NCBI GenBank assembly: GCA_003223165.1
Contig: QHXZ01000030.1
Location: forward strand, 1-38,755
DNA length: 38,755 nucleotides
Reading direction: 5' to 3'
Source: Acidobacteriota bacterium
GTDB taxonomy: Bacteria > Acidobacteriota > Polarisedimenticolia > Gp22-AA2
In this document: positions 16,564 to 24,477 of the stretch, in pieces
How the letters are laid out: every line of letters begins with the position of its first letter
Position numbering within the stretch: the first letter of the stretch is position 1
Notes under the pieces: model-generated
Database searches by the model: none
Told to the model about the DNA's origin: nothing
What the model saw: only the letters and a program-made list of their open reading frames with translations
Made by a program: the position numbers and the translations under genes

Positions 16564-16587
16564 CCGGACGCCTGTCCGGACGCCTGT
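16564..16587. repeat. Tandem 12-bp direct repeat next to the HU promoter
   Basis: CCGGACGCCTGT occurs twice in a row (16564-16575 and 16576-16587), abutting the -35 box at 16561. The second copy runs into the 11-bp palindrome GCCTGTCAGGC (16582-16592). This could be a repressor or activator site for HU, or a slippage product. Confidence 0.45.
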
Positions 16588-16598
16588 CAGGCAACCGG

Positions 16599-19500
16599 CT
16601 ACTTCCAGTCGACCGGCAGGCGGACCTGGCGGCCGTCCCGGTCGCGGTACAGGACGTAGCCATTGCGGCGCCCGAACAGGTAGAGGTCGCGGGTCACTTC
16701 CACGTCGCGGCGGCAGTACTGCTCGATCAGATCGACGCGCCCCTCCTTCCACCACTTGAGGGACTGGAGCCCGTCGGCGCTCTTGCCGACGTGCAGCGTG
16801 GCTTCGGCCAGGTCCCCCAGCTTCAGCCTGAAGCCGAGCTTGCGGTAGATGTCGGCCAGCATGTCGAACGTGCGTATGCGCGACAGGTCCCAGTCGGTAT
16901 AGGGCTTGAGGACCGGCAGATCGAACCGGTCGATGTTGTACCCCACGACGCGGTCGGCCATGACCAGGTCGAGGAGGAGACGGTCGACATCCTTCTCGTG
17001 GTAGGTCCGGAACTGCGAGCTGAGGTCGTTGTAGGTGATCGCCAGCGCCAGCTTCATGTCGGCGAGGTTCTGCCAGCCGCCCACCTCCTCGGCGCTCCTC
17101 TGGGTCTCGATGTCGAAGAACAGGATCTGCTCGCGCGCCGGGGCGCCTTCGGATGAACCGCGGCGCCGCGGTGTCGGCAGGGGCTCGGACTCGTCCCCCC
17201 GTCCCATGGCCTTGAGGGGCGGCCGCGCGCCGGCCGGGCGCGGGCCGGCGGGGCGTGGGCCGGCGGGCCCCTCGAGCGGCTGCTGGCCGCAGAGGACTTC
17301 CAGGATCAGCCGCGCCGCTCCCTTGTCGAGCGGATTGTTGCCATTGCCGCACTTCGGCGACTGGACGCAGGAGGGGCAGCCCGCCTCGCAGGGACACGAA
17401 GCGAGAAGCGTCGCGGTCCGGCGCAGCAGGTCCTCGAGCGCGGCGAACCCCTTGGCCGCCAGGCCGACGCCCCCCGGGTGCCCGTCGTAGATGAAGATCG
17501 CCGAGCGGCCGATCTGCGCATGCAGCGGATAGGAGATCCCGCCGATGTCGCCCCGGTCGCAGATGGCGAGCAAGGGGAAGAGCGCGATCAGGGCATGCTC
17601 GGCGGCGTGGATGGCGCCCATGAAGTGCCCCTGGCGCGCCAGCACCATGTCGCGCAAGGCGTCCGGCAGCGTGATCCACAGGCCGACGGTCTCGAAGGTC
17701 AGGGGAGGCAGCGTCAGATCGAAGAAGCCCAGGCGATCGCGGCCGAACAGGCGGCGCTTCTCGTACCCCGTGATCTCCTCCGTGACCCTGAGGCGTCCAA
17801 GGCTGGCGAAGAGCGGCCCGGCCCCGCGCTCCTCGAGCACCTCGAGGATTTCGGTCTCCTTCTCCCCGCGCACCTCGGTGTAGTACTCGACGTCCGCCGG
17901 CACCACCCTCACCCGGCGCGCCTCGATCGACAACTCACGCACCAGGTACTGCCGGCCCCGGTGCAGGTAGACCGCCCCCGTGTGCGTTTCGTGGAAGGCG
18001 CGTACCGCGTCGATGGTGCCGATCACCCGGTCGCCCTCCTCGTCGACGATCGTGTAGGTGGTGCCGATCGAGCGCAGGCTGACGTCGCGCTGCGGCCGGC
18101 GGCGCAGTGAGTACCAGCGGCCCCCGGCGGCGTCCTGCGCCAGGGCGCCCTCGTTCGCGAGGTCCTCGACCAGGCGGAACGTCGCGTCACCGTAGACCTC
18201 CCGGTCGCGCGGCTCCTCGAGCGGGATCTCCGCCCCGGCGCACACCAGGTGGGCGCGCGCCACCACCGGGTTCCCGGGATCGAAGACGACTTCCTCGAAG
18301 CCGCGGGTCAGAAACGCCTCGGGGTTGCTCATGAAATACTGGTCGAGCGCGTCGGGCATGGCGACGAGCACCGTCAGGCACGGACGATCGCCGCGCCCCA
18401 CCCTGCCGATGCGCTGCCAGGAGGAGACGATGCTGCCCGGGTAACCGACGAGAAGACAGACGTCGAGCCCGCCGATGTCCACCCCGAGCTCGAGCGCGCT
18501 CGTGGCGATCACCCCCTGCAGGTCGCCCTCGAACAGCCGCGCCTCGATGGCGCGCCGTTCCTCGGGCAGGTACCCGGAGCGGTAGGCGCTGACCCGGTCG
18601 CGGTAGCGGGGCGCCGCCTGCAGGAGCCACGAATGCAGCAGCTCGGTGATCTTGCGCGCCTTGGTGAAGGTGATCGCCCGGAACCCCTCGTCCAGAGCCC
18701 AGGCGAAGATCGCCGTGGCCGCGCTGTACGGGCTTCCGCGCGGGTTCAGGAAGAGCAGGTGCCGCGTGGCGCGCGGCGCGCCGCTGCGCTCGACCACCAC
18801 GAACGACCGGCCGGTGAGCGCCTGCCCCAGCCCTGCGGGGTTGGCGATGGTCGCCGAGGAAGCGATGTAGCGCGGGGCGCGGCCGTGACGGCCGGCCACG
18901 CGCTCCAGCCGCTTGAGGATGTGGTAGAGGTGCGACCCGAAGATCCCCCGGTAGACGTGCAGCTCGTCCAGGACGACGGTGTCGAGGTTCTCGAAGAAGG
19001 CGCGCCAGTCGTCATGGTGCGCCAGGATGCCCAGGTGCAGCATGTCGGGATTGGTAATCAGGATGTCCGGAGGATCGGCCTTGATCTTCCGGCGGCGCGA
19101 ATCGGGCGTGTCGCCGTCGTAGATGGCGGCGCTGACCGGCCTCCCGCCCGTGCCGGGCAGCCCGCCCGCCTCCGAGGGGACCAGCCCGCCGTAGGCCGCC
19201 GCCGCCCGGGCCAGCTCCTCGATCCCCTGCAGCTGATCCTGCGCCAGGGCCTTGTACGGGAAGAGGTAGAGCGCCCGGCTCCCTGGCCGCCGGAGGGCGG
19301 CCTCGAACGTCGGCAGCAGGTAGATCAGGCTCTTGCCGCTGGCCGTGGGGGTGACCGCCAGGACGTCGCGACCCTCGTGGACCCGGTTGATCGCCTCGGC
19401 CTGGTGGGCGTAGAGGCGCTCGATCCCGAGCGCCCCGAGGGCGCGTTGCAGCGCCTTGGGAAGCGGGTCGGCCAGCGTCCCGTAGGCCGCCGGCTCCGCC

Positions 19501-19634
19501 GGGACGGTGGCGGCCCAGACCACGTCGTCGCCGAGCTTCTCAGAGCGGCGGACGCGCTCGATGAACGATTCGACCGAGGGGGGGCGCGAGGGGGTCTCAC
19601 GGACGGCCCGGACCGCGCGCCGCGCGCCGCTCAC
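16599..19634 (-). CDS. mrfA: MrfA-like DEAD/DEAH helicase fused to MrfB-like 3'-5' exonuclease domain
   Basis: A 1,011-residue protein starting at GTG 19634, which overlaps the hbd stop (GTGA). Residues 20-430 are a superfamily 2 helicase: Walker A TPTASGKSL (Lys101), DELH at 223-226, SAT at 260-262, and motif VI QRIGRVGRG near 407-415. Residues 600-780 match the MrfA/YprA C-terminal (DUF1998) region, with clustered Cys747, 749, 753, 756 and 762 for metal binding. After a Pro/Gly-rich linker (788-835) comes an RNase H-like DEDDy exonuclease: FFDIETQ (Asp841, Glu843), YNIDRFDLP (Asp905) and YCRRDVEV (Tyr973, Asp977). In Bacillus subtilis, MrfA and MrfB are separate partners in mitomycin-damage excision repair; here they share one chain. 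That repair role is inferred. The upstream open frame to 20252 is antisense to nothing real and is not part of the gene. Confidence 0.88.
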   Translation of the reverse strand: MSGARRAVRAVRETPSRPPSVESFIERVRRSEKLGDDVVWAATVPAEPAAYGTLADPLPKALQRALGALGIERLYAHQAEAINRVHEGRDVLAVTPTASGKSLIYLLPTFEAALRRPGSRALYLFPYKALAQDQLQGIEELARAAAAYGGLVPSEAGGLPGTGGRPVSAAIYDGDTPDSRRRKIKADPPDILITNPDMLHLGILAHHDDWRAFFENLDTVVLDELHVYRGIFGSHLYHILKRLERVAGRHGRAPRYIASSATIANPAGLGQALTGRSFVVVERSGAPRATRHLLFLNPRGSPYSAATAIFAWALDEGFRAITFTKARKITELLHSWLLQAAPRYRDRVSAYRSGYLPEERRAIEARLFEGDLQGVIATSALELGVDIGGLDVCLLVGYPGSIVSSWQRIGRVGRGDRPCLTVLVAMPDALDQYFMSNPEAFLTRGFEEVVFDPGNPVVARAHLVCAGAEIPLEEPRDREVYGDATFRLVEDLANEGALAQDAAGGRWYSLRRRPQRDVSLRSIGTTYTIVDEEGDRVIGTIDAVRAFHETHTGAVYLHRGRQYLVRELSIEARRVRVVPADVEYYTEVRGEKETEILEVLEERGAGPLFASLGRLRVTEEITGYEKRRLFGRDRLGFFDLTLPPLTFETVGLWITLPDALRDMVLARQGHFMGAIHAAEHALIALFPLLAICDRGDIGGISYPLHAQIGRSAIFIYDGHPGGVGLAAKGFAALEDLLRRTATLLASCPCEAGCPSCVQSPKCGNGNNPLDKGAARLILEVLCGQQPLEGPAGPRPAGPRPAGARPPLKAMGRGDESEPLPTPRRRGSSEGAPAREQILFFDIETQRSAEEVGGWQNLADMKLALAITYNDLSSQFRTYHEKDVDRLLLDLVMADRVVGYNIDRFDLPVLKPYTDWDLSRIRTFDMLADIYRKLGFRLKLGDLAEATLHVGKSADGLQSLKWWKEGRVDLIEQYCRRDVEVTRDLYLFGRRNGYVLYRDRDGRQVRLPVDWK

Positions 19635-20506
19635 CGCGGCGCCCCCTGGGAGTAATCGTAGAAGCCGCGCCCCGACTTGCGTCCCAGATGGCCGGCATCG
19701 ACGAGGCGCCGCAGCAGGGGACAGGGACGGTACTTGGGGTCCCCGAACCCCTCTTGCAGGATCTCGAGGATCGACAGGCAGGTATCCAGGCCGATGAAGT
19801 CGGCCAGCGCCAGCGGGCCCATCGGGTGCCGCATCCCGAGCGTCATGACCGTGTCGATATCGTCCCGGGTGCCGAGCCCCTCGTACAGGGCGAAGATCGC
19901 CTCGTTGATCATCGGCATCAGCACCCGGTTCGAGATGAACCCGGGCAGGTCCTGCGACAGCACCGGCGTCTTCCCCATCCGCAGCGCCAGCGCCACCGTG
20001 TCGTCCGTGGTGGCCCGCGAGGTCGCCTGCCCGGGCACCACCTCGATCAGCTTCATGACCGGGACGGGGTTCATGAAGTGCATCCCGACCACCCTTTCGG
20101 GCCGCCGCGTGGCCGCGGCGATGCGGGTGATCGATAGCGACGAGGTGTTGGTCGCCAGGACGACCTCCGGACGGCATCCCGCGTCGAGCGCCTCGAAGAT
20201 CTGCATCTTGAGCGGCAGCCGCTCGCTGACCGCCTCCACCACGAAGTCGCACGCCGCCAGGTCCTTCAGCTCGGTGGTGGTGCGGACCTGGCGGATCGCC
20301 GTCCCCTTGTCGGCCTGCGCCATCCCTCCCTTCTCGACCAGGCGCTGCAGGCCTTTGTCGATCGCCTCCAGGGCCGCCACGAGGGCGCGCTTCTCGCTGT
20401 CGTGCAGGACCACCGAGAAGTCCGCCATCACCGCCGCCTGGGCGATGCCGCCGCCCATCTGGCCGGCACCCACGACTCCGATCGTCCTGACGCTGTCGAT
20501 CCCCAC
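19631..20506 (-). CDS. hbd: 3-hydroxyacyl/3-hydroxybutyryl-CoA dehydrogenase
   Basis: A 291-residue dehydrogenase interconverting acetoacetyl-CoA and (S)-3-hydroxybutyryl-CoA with NAD(P)H. The N-terminal Rossmann fold has IGVVGAGQMGGGIAQAA (residues 9-25). NTSSLSIT, the catalytic His143 in MHFMNPVPVMKLIEV, and PGFISNRVLMPMINEA with the following helical domain are all in place. Length is typical. It starts at ATG 20506 and lies 7 bp after the upstream unknown gene. Its TGA overlaps the GTG of the helicase fusion. With the thiolase at the head of this set it supplies two consecutive steps of C4 acyl-CoA metabolism. Confidence 0.95.
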   Translation of the reverse strand: MGIDSVRTIGVVGAGQMGGGIAQAAVMADFSVVLHDSEKRALVAALEAIDKGLQRLVEKGGMAQADKGTAIRQVRTTTELKDLAACDFVVEAVSERLPLKMQIFEALDAGCRPEVVLATNTSSLSITRIAAATRRPERVVGMHFMNPVPVMKLIEVVPGQATSRATTDDTVALALRMGKTPVLSQDLPGFISNRVLMPMINEAIFALYEGLGTRDDIDTVMTLGMRHPMGPLALADFIGLDTCLSILEILQEGFGDPKYRPCPLLRRLVDAGHLGRKSGRGFYDYSQGAPR

Positions 20507-20513
20507 TCTCTCC

Positions 20514-21113
20514 TCAGCGGACCGCGCGGGGCGGGCTGGCGATCCAGAAGCGGTTCGAGACGTCGAAGCGGTGCACGAAGCGCTGGCGCAGGTCGTGGTT
20601 CTCGCGCAGGGCGGTGAAATAGCTTTCCACGCCGATCACGAAGGCCTGGAAGAAGCGGTCCAGGTCCAGCCGCAGGTAGCCGCGCCGGTCCCGCACGTAT
20701 GGCCGGCCGAGCCGCTCCTCGACGCTGCCGCGACGGGGCACAAGGGAGTGGGCCAGACCGCTGCGGAAGTCGTTGTAGATCTCCTCCTTCACGGGGACGT
20801 AGTCGGTCATGAAGGTCTCGATGAACTCCTGGAAGTCCCGCACGCTCCCGCTGCGCACCGCCTTGCGGCCGTGCAGGTGGTGACCGAGGGCCTCGATCCC
20901 GGAGCAGATCAAGGTCACGATGGCGAGGCTCCAGAAGGCCGCCGCAGGCTCGGGGCCGCCCGGCAGCGTGCCACGGGCCAGACGCCGCATCTCCCGCACC
21001 GGGCCGATCAGGATGCGGTGGACCCGCCCCTCGAGCCAGTCGATCTTGCCGTCGTTCGTGAGCCCCGAAAGGTCGTCGCGCTCGGGAAGGAAGGTCCAGG
21101 CCTCGGCGGCCAT
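20514..21113 (-). CDS. Unknown protein with one possible membrane segment
   Basis: A 199-residue protein, not recognised. The ATG at 21113 shares one base with the thiolase stop (TGATG), and the stop lies 7 bp before hbd, so it is co-translated with both. It contains one hydrophobic stretch (AAFWSLAIVTLICSGIEALG, about residues 60-78) followed by HHLHGRK. The rest is polar and aromatic-rich (DFQEFIETFMTDYVPVKEEIYNDF, RLDLDRFFQAFVIGVESYF). It has no signal peptide and no known catalytic motif. The hydrophobic stretch could be a membrane helix or a buried core helix. Its conserved position between thiolase and Hbd may reflect an accessory role. Confidence 0.65.
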   Translation of the reverse strand: MAAEAWTFLPERDDLSGLTNDGKIDWLEGRVHRILIGPVREMRRLARGTLPGGPEPAAAFWSLAIVTLICSGIEALGHHLHGRKAVRSGSVRDFQEFIETFMTDYVPVKEEIYNDFRSGLAHSLVPRRGSVEERLGRPYVRDRRGYLRLDLDRFFQAFVIGVESYFTALRENHDLRQRFVHRFDVSNRFWIASPPRAVR

Positions 21114-22294
21114 CAGAGGGCGCGCACCGCCATCGCCACCCCGTTGCCCCCGCCGAGACAGAGGGCCGCCACTCCCTTCTTGGCCTTGCGGTCCAGGAGG
21201 GCGTAGAGCAGCGTCGTGAGGATGCGCGCCCCGCTGCAACCGATCGGATGCCCCAGGGCGACGGCCCCCCCATGCACGTTCACCCGCTCCGGGCTCAGGC
21301 GCAGCTCGCGGAGCAGCGCCACCGTCTGCACCGAGAAGGCCTCGTTCAGCTCGTAGAGATCGACCTCGTCCCCCTTCCATCCGGCCTTGTCGAGGACCCG
21401 CCGCACCGACTCGACCGGGGCCATCATCACCATCTTCGGCTCGATGCCGCTCGAGGCGTAGGCGACGATCTCGGCGAGCGGGCGCACGCCGGACCGGGCC
21501 GCCCTCTCCTCCGCCATCACCACCACGGCCGCGGCTCCGTCGTTCACTCCCGGGGCGTTGCCGGCGGTGACCGTGCCGCCCTCCTTGAAGGCCGGCTTCA
21601 GGCGGGCGAGCGCCTCGAGGGAGCTGTCGCGCCGGGGGCCCTCGTCGGTGTCGAACAGCAGCGGCGGCCCCTTCTTCTGAGGCAGCGGCACCGGAACGAT
21701 CTCCGCCTTGAACTTGCCCGCGTCGATGGCGGCGATCGCCTTGCGGTGGCTCGCCAACGCGTATTCGTCCTGGGCCTGGCGCCCGATGCCGTACTTCTCG
21801 GCCACCGCCTCGCCGCAGCACCCCATGTGGAAGTCTTCGTAGACATCCCACAGCCCGTCCTTGATCATCGAGTCGACCAGCTCGCCGTGACCGAGCCGCA
21901 GCCCGTCGCGGGCGCCGCGCACCAGGAACGGGGCGTTGCTCATCGACTCCATGCCGCCGGCCACGACCACGTCGTGATCCCCCAGCCGTATGGCCTGGGC
22001 CGCGAGCGACGCGGCCCGAAGCCCCGAGCCGCACACCTTGTTGACCGTCAGCGCCGGGACGGTCACGGGCAGGCCGCCCTTGAGGGCCGCCTGGCGAGCG
22101 GGGTTCTGCCCCAACCCCGCCGACAGGACGTTGCCCATGATCACTTCGTCGATCTCCTCGGGTCGCAACTCCGCGCGCCGCACGGCCTCCTTGACCACGA
22201 GGGCGCCGAGCTCCGGGGCGCGCACCTCCTTGAGCGATCCGAGGAACCTGCCGACGGGCGTCCTGCAGGCGCTGACGATGATCGCCTTCCTCAT
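21113..22294 (-). CDS. atoB: Acetyl-CoA acetyltransferase (thiolase)
   Basis: A 393-residue biosynthetic-type thiolase that condenses two acetyl-CoA to acetoacetyl-CoA, or cleaves it. The nucleophile Cys88 lies in [11 protein letters not shown]. The second active-site block NEAFSVQT, the His in [13 protein letters not shown], and the final Cys in [12 protein letters not shown] are all intact. The usual GASG is GCSG here, a mild variation. Length matches the family. It is first in a four-gene set (thiolase, unknown, hbd, helicase fusion) with overlapping or near-overlapping stops and starts. TATACT lies upstream at 22328-22323. Confidence 0.95.
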   Translation of the reverse strand: MRKAIIVSACRTPVGRFLGSLKEVRAPELGALVVKEAVRRAELRPEEIDEVIMGNVLSAGLGQNPARQAALKGGLPVTVPALTVNKVCGSGLRAASLAAQAIRLGDHDVVVAGGMESMSNAPFLVRGARDGLRLGHGELVDSMIKDGLWDVYEDFHMGCCGEAVAEKYGIGRQAQDEYALASHRKAIAAIDAGKFKAEIVPVPLPQKKGPPLLFDTDEGPRRDSSLEALARLKPAFKEGGTVTAGNAPGVNDGAAAVVVMAEERAARSGVRPLAEIVAYASSGIEPKMVMMAPVESVRRVLDKAGWKGDEVDLYELNEAFSVQTVALLRELRLSPERVNVHGGAVALGHPIGCSGARILTTLLYALLDRKAKKGVAALCLGGGNGVAMAVRAL

Positions 22295-22322
22295 GGAGCA
22301 GCCTCCGGGCGAGAGCGCGGCG

Positions 22323-22328
22323 AGTATA
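22323..22328 (-). promoter_or_regulatory. -10 element upstream of the thiolase operon
   Basis: TATACT on the minus strand (22328 to 22323), about 30 nt before the thiolase ATG. At 17 bp the -35 is weak (CTTTCC). Confidence 0.4.
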
Positions 22329-22445
22329 TCAACAAACGCGCGACGGAAAGCCAGCCGCCAGGAGACCGCGGAGCGGCGTGGAGAGCGACCCGCGCGCCGT
22401 ATCCCAAGCGACAGAAATGTAAGGATTTAATCCCAATACTCGTGC

Positions 22446-22474
22446 TTGACTCGGAGACCGTCCTCCTGTATATA
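22446..22474 (+). promoter_or_regulatory. Strong promoter for the 72-aa gene
   Basis: TTGACT (22446-22451), 17-bp spacer, TATATA (22469-22474), in an AT-richer stretch than its surroundings. A leader of about 105 nt would follow. Among the best sigma70-like sites in the window. Confidence 0.6.
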
Positions 22475-22584
22475 AACAGTGTCCGTCACGACTTCGATTC
22501 ATCTCTCGGTGAGGCAGCCCGGATGGAGGATCCATCCTCCTCGGGACGGGGCCTCGAGGCAGGCGCGCCGGGGAGGAGGACACG

Positions 22585-22803
22585 ATGAAACTCCAGGACT
22601 GGAACGTCAAGCCGCTGAGGCCCAGAGTCCCGCCGAGCGACAAGGACGAGCCCTTGGCCGACGACATCTTCGTCAACACCATCGTCGCGGTGAAGGACAA
22701 CAAGCGCGTTCTGCTGCACCGGGTGGTCAAGATCAAGCCCGACGGCAGCGAGGAGGTCTTCATCATCAAGGCCTCCCCGAAGATCATCGAAACCAATCAC
22801 TGA
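22585..22803 (+). CDS. Small protein of unknown function
   Basis: A 72-residue protein starting at ATG 22585 after an AGGAGGA site. It is charged and Pro-rich at the N-terminus (VKPLRPRVPPSDKDEPLADD). The remainder alternates hydrophobic and basic residues (FVNTIVAVKDNKRVLLHRVV, then EEVFIIKASPKIIE), suggesting a small beta sheet. It has no Cys, no signal peptide and no membrane helix. It has its own strong promoter and a good ribosome site, so it is probably highly expressed. Function is unknown. Confidence 0.7.
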   Translation: MKLQDWNVKPLRPRVPPSDKDEPLADDIFVNTIVAVKDNKRVLLHRVVKIKPDGSEEVFIIKASPKIIETNH

Positions 22804-22885
22804 AACCTCCGCGCGTCCCGCCCCGCTGAGGCCCCCCTCCGGGTTGCTTCTTTTGTGTCCGCCCGCTGTGTTAACGTACCCCGCG

Positions 22886-23536
22886 ATGCGCCATCTCTTC
22901 GTGGCCTCCCTCGCCATCCTGGCCGTCCTGCAGCCCCCCGCGGCGGCGGGGATGGGCGGCGCGACGCCGTTCCGAATCGTGCCCGGAGCCTACGACAAAA
23001 AGGCCGGAGAGCGCGCGACCGGCGCGGCCGGCCCGGCCACCGGCCGGGTCGGCCTCAAGGGGCTGTCCGTCGCGGTCGAGCACCTCGATCCGCAGGCGCG
23101 CGCCGCCTTCGCGCGATCGATCGATCCCGCCTCGCCCGACCCGTTCGGCGTCCCGCCGGGCCGCCCCGAGTTCTACACGACGTTCCTCGTCGAGTTCGAG
23201 AATCAATCCGGCCGGGAGGTGCTGTTCCAGCCCGGCAACGTCGCGCTCGTGACCGACCGGGGGGAGCCGCAGTTCCCGGTCGACCTCACCGACCTCTACC
23301 GGGCGGCCGCTCTGCGCGAGGCGGAGGACCCCGAGGCGACGATGCGGCGCATAGCACCTCTGATCTTCGACAGCAGCGTCACGATCCAGACCGGCCGGCG
23401 GCTGTCGCGCCTCCTGGTCTTCGGGCCGCTGCCGCCGAAGTGGAAGGAGATCCGGCTGCTGTTCTCGTTCCTGCACATCGGCTCGGAGACCGACACCGTC
23501 TCCCTCACCTTCCACAAGCAGGTCATCGGAGGCTGA
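22886..23536 (+). CDS. Secreted protein of unknown function
   Basis: About 216 residues from ATG 22886 (MRHLFVASLAILAVLQPPAAAG), which is a good Sec signal peptide; the in-frame extension to 22844 is not needed. The mature part has segments typical of an immunoglobulin-like beta sandwich: FLVEFENQSGREVLFQPGNVALVTD, TIQTGRRLSRLLVFG, and IRLLFSFLHIGSETDTVSLTF. It has no Cys after the signal. A TAACGT at 22872-22877 lies nine bases before the ATG and could be a -10 of a near-leaderless transcript. folD follows 5 bp after the stop. Function is unknown. Confidence 0.65.
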   Translation: MRHLFVASLAILAVLQPPAAAGMGGATPFRIVPGAYDKKAGERATGAAGPATGRVGLKGLSVAVEHLDPQARAAFARSIDPASPDPFGVPPGRPEFYTTFLVEFENQSGREVLFQPGNVALVTDRGEPQFPVDLTDLYRAAALREAEDPEATMRRIAPLIFDSSVTIQTGRRLSRLLVFGPLPPKWKEIRLLFSFLHIGSETDTVSLTFHKQVIGG

Positions 23537-23541
23537 CGGGC

Positions 23542-24477
23542 GTGGGGGCGCGGCGGCTCGACGGCAAGGCGGTGGCCCAGGCGATCCGCGGCGAGGTCGC
23601 GCAGGGTGTGAGGGAGATGCGCCAGCGGACCGGGGCGGCCCCCAAGCTGGTCGCCGTGCTGGTGGGCGACGACCCCGCCTCGCGCGTCTACGTGCGCAAC
23701 AAGGTCGCGGCCTGCTCCGAGGCCGGCATGCGCTCGGAGGAAGCGCGGCTCCCGGCGTCGGTGCCCCAGGAGGACCTCCTGAGAACCGTGCGGGCCCTCG
23801 GCGCGGACGCCGAAGTGGACGGCATCCTGGTGCAGCTCCCCCTCCCTCCGGGGATCGACCGCGCCGCCGTGCTCCTGGCGATCGATCCGGCCAAGGACGT
23901 GGACGGGCTGCATCCGCTGAACGCCGGGCGTCTGGCGATGCGCTTGCCGGCCCCGGTCCCCTGCACGCCGGCCGGGGTGGTGGAGCTCCTGGATCGCAGC
24001 GGGATCCCGATCGCCGGCAAGCGCGCGGTCATCGTGGGCCGCAGCGAAATCGTCGGACGGCCTCTGGCGCTCCTGCTGCTGCAGCGGGACGCGACCGTCA
24101 CGGTCTGCCATTCGAAGACGCAGGATCTGGCCGCGGTGACCCGCGAGGCCGACCTGCTGGTGGCGGCGATCGGCCGCCCTGCCTGGCTGGTGGCCGGGCA
24201 CATCCGGCCGGGGGCCACGGTCATCGACGTGGGGATCAACCGCCTGGACGACGCCGGGCGGGCCGCCTCGATCTTCGGCCCGGACTCGCCCCGCGTGCGC
24301 GAGGTGCGCGAGCGGGGCTACACGCTGGTGGGGGACGTGCATCCCCTGGAGGCCGAGGAGCGGGCCGCCTTCCTGACCCCCGTCCCGGGCGGCGTCGGCC
24401 CGCTCACCATCGCCTGCCTGCTGCGCAACACGCTGCGCGCCGCCCGCGCGCGCCGCGAAGGAGAGGGCGGGTGGTGA
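23542..24477 (+). CDS. folD: Methylenetetrahydrofolate dehydrogenase/methenyl-THF cyclohydrolase
   Basis: A 311-residue bifunctional enzyme, interconverting 5,10-methylene-, 5,10-methenyl- and 10-formyl-tetrahydrofolate with NADP. Key blocks are present: SRVYVRNKVAACSEAG (the catalytic Lys), DGILVQLPLP, KDVDGLHPLNAGRL, PCTPAGVVELL, the dinucleotide-binding IVGRSEIVGRPLALLL, and GVGPLTIACLL. GTG 23542 follows GGAGG (23528-23532) at nine bases. It is slightly longer than the common 280-300, mostly at the C-terminus (RAARARREGEGGW). The stop overlaps the coaE start by 7 nt. 10-formyl-THF from this enzyme is consumed in purine synthesis. Confidence 0.96.
   Translation: MGARRLDGKAVAQAIRGEVAQGVREMRQRTGAAPKLVAVLVGDDPASRVYVRNKVAACSEAGMRSEEARLPASVPQEDLLRTVRALGADAEVDGILVQLPLPPGIDRAAVLLAIDPAKDVDGLHPLNAGRLAMRLPAPVPCTPAGVVELLDRSGIPIAGKRAVIVGRSEIVGRPLALLLLQRDATVTVCHSKTQDLAAVTREADLLVAAIGRPAWLVAGHIRPGATVIDVGINRLDDAGRAASIFGPDSPRVREVRERGYTLVGDVHPLEAEERAAFLTPVPGGVGPLTIACLLRNTLRAARARREGEGGW

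Noticed and set aside
17221-17270. GC-rich repeats in the helicase linker as a mobile or satellite element
   Set aside because: They simply encode repeated Gly-Pro-Arg-Pro-Ala residues of an interdomain linker.
19635-20252. Upstream extension of the helicase frame by about 200 codons
   Set aside because: This part lies inside hbd in another frame, is low-complexity, and the GTG at 19634 overlaps the hbd stop exactly where the family sequence begins.
22804-22885. Terminator after the 72-aa gene
   Set aside because: No stable stem followed by a T-run was found; the TTGCTTCTTTTGTG stretch lacks a preceding hairpin.
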